A stretch of 23,726 nucleotides of DNA from a virus. The stretch spans positions 1-23,726 of IMG/VR virus record IMGVR_UViG_3300025012_000281; one strand, given 5' to 3'. Of this stretch, positions 21,126 through 23,726 are shown one piece after another. A program made the position numbers and the translations under genes. The first letter of the stretch is position 1; the number at the start of each line of letters is the position of its first letter. The notes beneath the pieces are model-generated. The model was given only the letters and a program-made list of their open reading frames with translations, did not search any database and was not told the DNA's origin.

Positions 21126-23726
21126 ATGGTAAAAAAACTTACCAGTATATTAATTTTTCTGTTATTCATAGCATCAGTCTCTTATTCGATTGAATTGGAT
21201 TCTGATGGAAATAATTATTTGGATACTTCAAAAGGTGGTTTTAATCTTAATCCAGAAACTAACCCTTCTGGTGCTAGAACACTTTTGGTGGTTCCTTCTG
21301 TAACTGATTTAACAAACCATACAGGAAATATAAGTAACCCGCATACAGTTACTAAAACTCAAGTTGGTTTGAGTTATGTGGAGAATATAAAAGTAAATTT
21401 GACGGCAATTATAAATCCACCTGTTACGGCTGATTCCTCCATTGGTTATTCTATTGGTTCCAAATGGGTGAATACTACAAGCAAAATTGTTTGGGAATGT
21501 GTTGATGCCACAGTAAATAATGCAATATGGAAAGAAATAACAATTCAACAATTATCATCTTCTGAAATAAAAACACTTTATGAATTAAATGCAGATACTA
21601 ATGTTTTTACAGACGCAGAAAAAACAAAATTATTTGCAATTGAAGAAAATGCAAATAATTACACTCATCCAGCAAACCACGCTCCGAGTATAATCACACA
21701 AGATGCAAATAATAGATTTGTAACTGATACAGAGAAATCAACGTGGAGCGCAAAACAAGCTGCTTTGGGCTTTACCCCTGAAGATGTTTCTAACAAAAGA
21801 ACTACTTTTCAGATAACACCGGATGATGTACATTATCCAAGTGAGAAACTTGTAAAAGATTCATTGGACGGAAAAGAACCCGCCGACGCAACGATCATTA
21901 AGGAAAGTGAGCTTGCCGCGCTTGAATCCGACCCCACCGTTCCTGGGGCGATTTCTACCCATGCCGGGGAAGCCGACCCGCATACCGGCTACGCGCGGGA
22001 ATCTACACTTGGCAACTCCGCCGGTCTCGATATCGGGATTACGGAAGGGACGGTGGCGGCGGGGGATGACGGGAGGTTCGATCCGCTTGGCGTGTCCGTT
22101 AAAACGGCGGGGGCCGTGGGAGATGGGGGCACAGATGATACATCGGCATTTCAGGCCCTCGTGTCGGCTGGGGCGACCATTAACCTGCCGCCTGGCATCT
22201 ATTATTTGGCATCATCGGTGGTTATCCCCGGCAATGGCAAGCTGATCCTGCGAGGAGCATCCCGGGATAGCGTCATTATCCGTGCCGCACATGGTGTGAC
22301 CGCCTTCGTGACTGCCAACGCTTATCCAGGGGCGACCTTTGCCAAAACAATCGATGTTTCGGGGGTGACGTTCGACGGGGAGCGTGTGCGCGGGACGTTC
22401 CCATATATGTCGTTTGCCACGGACAGTTACGGGATGCTGACGGCGATTCAGGCGGTAGCACAACCCGGCGACCCTGATTCGCGCTTCCGCATCTCGGATT
22501 GCCGGTTCAAGGACATGCCCAACCTTCCGTTTCTGATCGACCATTTCAACAATGTGCAAGTGGATAACTCTATTTTCTACAAGACCCGCGACCCCGGCTT
22601 TCGATTCTGCAATAAGGTCACTTGGGCTCACAACATCACCGAGTTCGGCAGCGATAACGGGGTATCTATTTCTCGCGGTTGCAGGATCGTCGCCGTGACC
22701 GGGAGCCTGTTCAAAGACTGCGAGTCAAACGGGATATGGGTGGCGGGATTCAATCTCGCCCTCTCCGGCACGGCAACGGCGACCGGATCAACCTATAATG
22801 CCGGAGACACCGTGACCCTGACGGCCTTGGCTACGACCTTTTCGAGTAGCTTTCTTGACAATTTGATAACGCTCACCTCGGGCAGCGACGAGGCGACGTT
22901 CAAGGTTATAAGCATTGCATCCGGCACCGCCGCGACCGCCATCTGTGTGACGGCAACCCCTGTGAGCCTGCAAAACACACCGGCGACCTGGTATGCCGCC
23001 CCAGCAACCGGCGTGTCTCAGTTCACTGTCACCGGCAATACCGTGGTCGGGGGGTATTCGTCCAACATCACGGCGGCGGACGGTGGCAGGAACGGGTTGA
23101 TCGCAAACAACACTCTGGTCCGCTCTGGATGGACCGCAGATTCTGAAATTTCCACTACCGGCTCAATCATCACCGGGTCCACGACCCTGACTGTGGCTGA
23201 TGTAACAGGGTTGGCTATCAATGATTTTGTCATCGTGGAGTCCAAGACCTCGTTCGGGCAATACTTCGTCTCCAAAATTACCAACATCGCCGGGACGACA
23301 ATCACCCTTTCCTCTGCGCCAACCGAGACGTTTATCCAGGAGTCAGTGCGAAAGGTCCATCTCAATACCGAATCGGCGCAAATTCGTGTGGCCGGCTCCG
23401 TTGTCGGCCCTGACGTTGCCGGGGAGCGGGTACTAGTCGCGAATAACCTGATGATCGATCCTTCGCGCTTCGGTGTCCAGTTAGGTAGCTCGGCCAACGG
23501 GACGGCAACCGATATTGCTGTACGAGGGAATCAGATGTTTACCCCGCCTTCTGTCTCTACAGCTTCGGCGGCCAGCAGGCACGGTGTTCAGGTGTCGGAA
23601 TCAACCGGGATCCCGCTCAAAAACATCATCGTCGAAACCAACTACTACGAGGGGGCGGGGATGCTGGTCAACCTCTCGCAGCGGGGCGCTTCTCTTAAAA
23701 CCGGCATCCGGATCAAGGACAACGTG
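21126..23726 (+). CDS. Tail-spike-like protein, open at the right edge
   Basis: An unbroken frame of 867 codons from ATG 21126 (GGGAGGAAACAATAA upstream) to the window end, so the C-terminus is missing. It starts with an apparent Sec signal peptide: KK, a hydrophobic core and a possible cut after Ser21. Residues about 60-80 (HTGNISNPHTVTKTQVGL) and 176-215 (KLFAIEENANNYTHPANHAP, IITQDANNRFVTDTEK) are recurrent phage tail-fibre repeats. From about 320 the VKTAGAVGDGGTDDTSAFQAL motif opens a right-handed beta-helix/pectate-lyase-like domain with the repeated N-x-hydrophobic rungs of tail spikes (INLPPGIYYLASSVVIPG). It may bind or degrade surface glycans. From about 21870 the composition turns GC-rich in the same frame. 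Confidence 0.8.
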   Translation, partial: MVKKLTSILIFLLFIASVSYSIELDSDGNNYLDTSKGGFNLNPETNPSGARTLLVVPSVTDLTNHTGNISNPHTVTKTQVGLSYVENIKVNLTAIINPPVTADSSIGYSIGSKWVNTTSKIVWECVDATVNNAIWKEITIQQLSSSEIKTLYELNADTNVFTDAEKTKLFAIEENANNYTHPANHAPSIITQDANNRFVTDTEKSTWSAKQAALGFTPEDVSNKRTTFQITPDDVHYPSEKLVKDSLDGKEPADATIIKESELAALESDPTVPGAISTHAGEADPHTGYARESTLGNSAGLDIGITEGTVAAGDDGRFDPLGVSVKTAGAVGDGGTDDTSAFQALVSAGATINLPPGIYYLASSVVIPGNGKLILRGASRDSVIIRAAHGVTAFVTANAYPGATFAKTIDVSGVTFDGERVRGTFPYMSFATDSYGMLTAIQAVAQPGDPDSRFRISDCRFKDMPNLPFLIDHFNNVQVDNSIFYKTRDPGFRFCNKVTWAHNITEFGSDNGVSISRGCRIVAVTGSLFKDCESNGIWVAGFNLALSGTATATGSTYNAGDTVTLTALATTFSSSFLDNLITLTSGSDEATFKVISIASGTAATAICVTATPVSLQNTPATWYAAPATGVSQFTVTGNTVVGGYSSNITAADGGRNGLIANNTLVRSGWTADSEISTTGSIITGSTTLTVADVTGLAINDFVIVESKTSFGQYFVSKITNIAGTTITLSSAPTETFIQESVRKVHLNTESAQIRVAGSVVGPDVAGERVLVANNLMIDPSRFGVQLGSSANGTATDIAVRGNQMFTPPSVSTASAASRHGVQVSESTGIPLKNIIVETNYYEGAGMLVNLSQRGASLKTGIRIKDNV
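21865..21895. other. Composition breakpoint in the tail-spike gene
   Basis: By eye the gene is about 25-35% GC before this point and about 50-67% GC after, a change within roughly 30 bp. The reading frame is intact across it, between the fibre-repeat part and the pectate-lyase-like part. This is the expected pattern of a domain swap; no target duplication or integrase site is visible. Confidence 0.75.

Noticed and set aside
21907-22978. Several frames on both strands in the GC-rich part
   Set aside because: All lie inside the long tail-spike frame, which has clear domain motifs; long chance frames are expected in GC-rich DNA.
23018-23497. A 159-codon leftward frame
   Set aside because: It is antisense to the beta-helix part of the tail spike and shows no recognisable domain or binding site.
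1-23726. tRNA genes and CRISPR arrays
   Set aside because: No T-loop-like GGTTCRA context within a cloverleaf and no regularly spaced repeats were found by eye.

Overview
The window looks like part of the genome of an AT-rich tailed double-stranded DNA phage (Caudoviricetes), or a prophage of one. The evidence is a small and large terminase pair, a tail-spike-like gene, many short tightly packed genes with strong GGAG-type ribosome binding sites, and few recognisable cellular genes. A lipobox protein, Sec-type signal peptides and a heptosyltransferase-like (GT9) domain suggest a Gram-negative host. TGA is used as an ordinary stop in several start/stop overlaps, so the code appears standard. 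No tRNA, rRNA or CRISPR array was seen.

Layout. (1) 1-2263, rightward: a coiled-coil/acidic protein, a charged small protein and four very small genes, each with a nearly identical GGAG(U)U leader, interspersed with stem-loops. (2) 2264-2812: non-coding and very AT-rich, ending in a good sigma70-type promoter at 2813-2841. (3) 2877-5462, rightward operon: two zinc-ribbon-like proteins, an HNH nuclease gene interrupted by TGA, a short unknown, an exported HNH nuclease with a signal peptide, a papain/C39-like protein, a membrane protein and a small lipoprotein. A bidirectional terminator at 5527-5562 closes it. (4) 5565-17322, leftward: about two dozen genes. These include a run of small accessory proteins (a SLOG-like protein and several tiny zinc ribbons), a glycan cassette (GT2-like, two SAM methyltransferases, a GT2-GT9 fusion), an AT-hook/Lys-Ala-rich protein, and a 598-aa winged-helix protein that may be a replication initiator. 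That last gene contains a cluster of inverted repeats. (5) 17409-23726, rightward packaging/virion side: TerS, TerL with a LAGLIDADG intein inside the P-loop, two small proteins, and a tail-spike-like gene open at the window edge.

How it fits together. The leftward and rightward arms diverge at 17323-17408 and converge at 5527-5562. The packaging genes are followed directly by host-interaction genes; no portal or capsid gene is in view. The tail-spike gene is a clear mosaic: its 5' 750 bases have the AT-rich composition of the rest of the window, and the remainder (from about 21,870) is GC-rich in the same unbroken frame.

The points most worth a second look are the P-loop intein, the mosaic and apparently signal-peptide-bearing tail spike, the exported nuclease/lipoprotein operon, the glycan cassette with its GT2-GT9 fusion, and the inverted-repeat cluster plus a possible antisense RNA in the winged-helix gene. 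Functional names rest on motif recognition by eye; no database search was possible.
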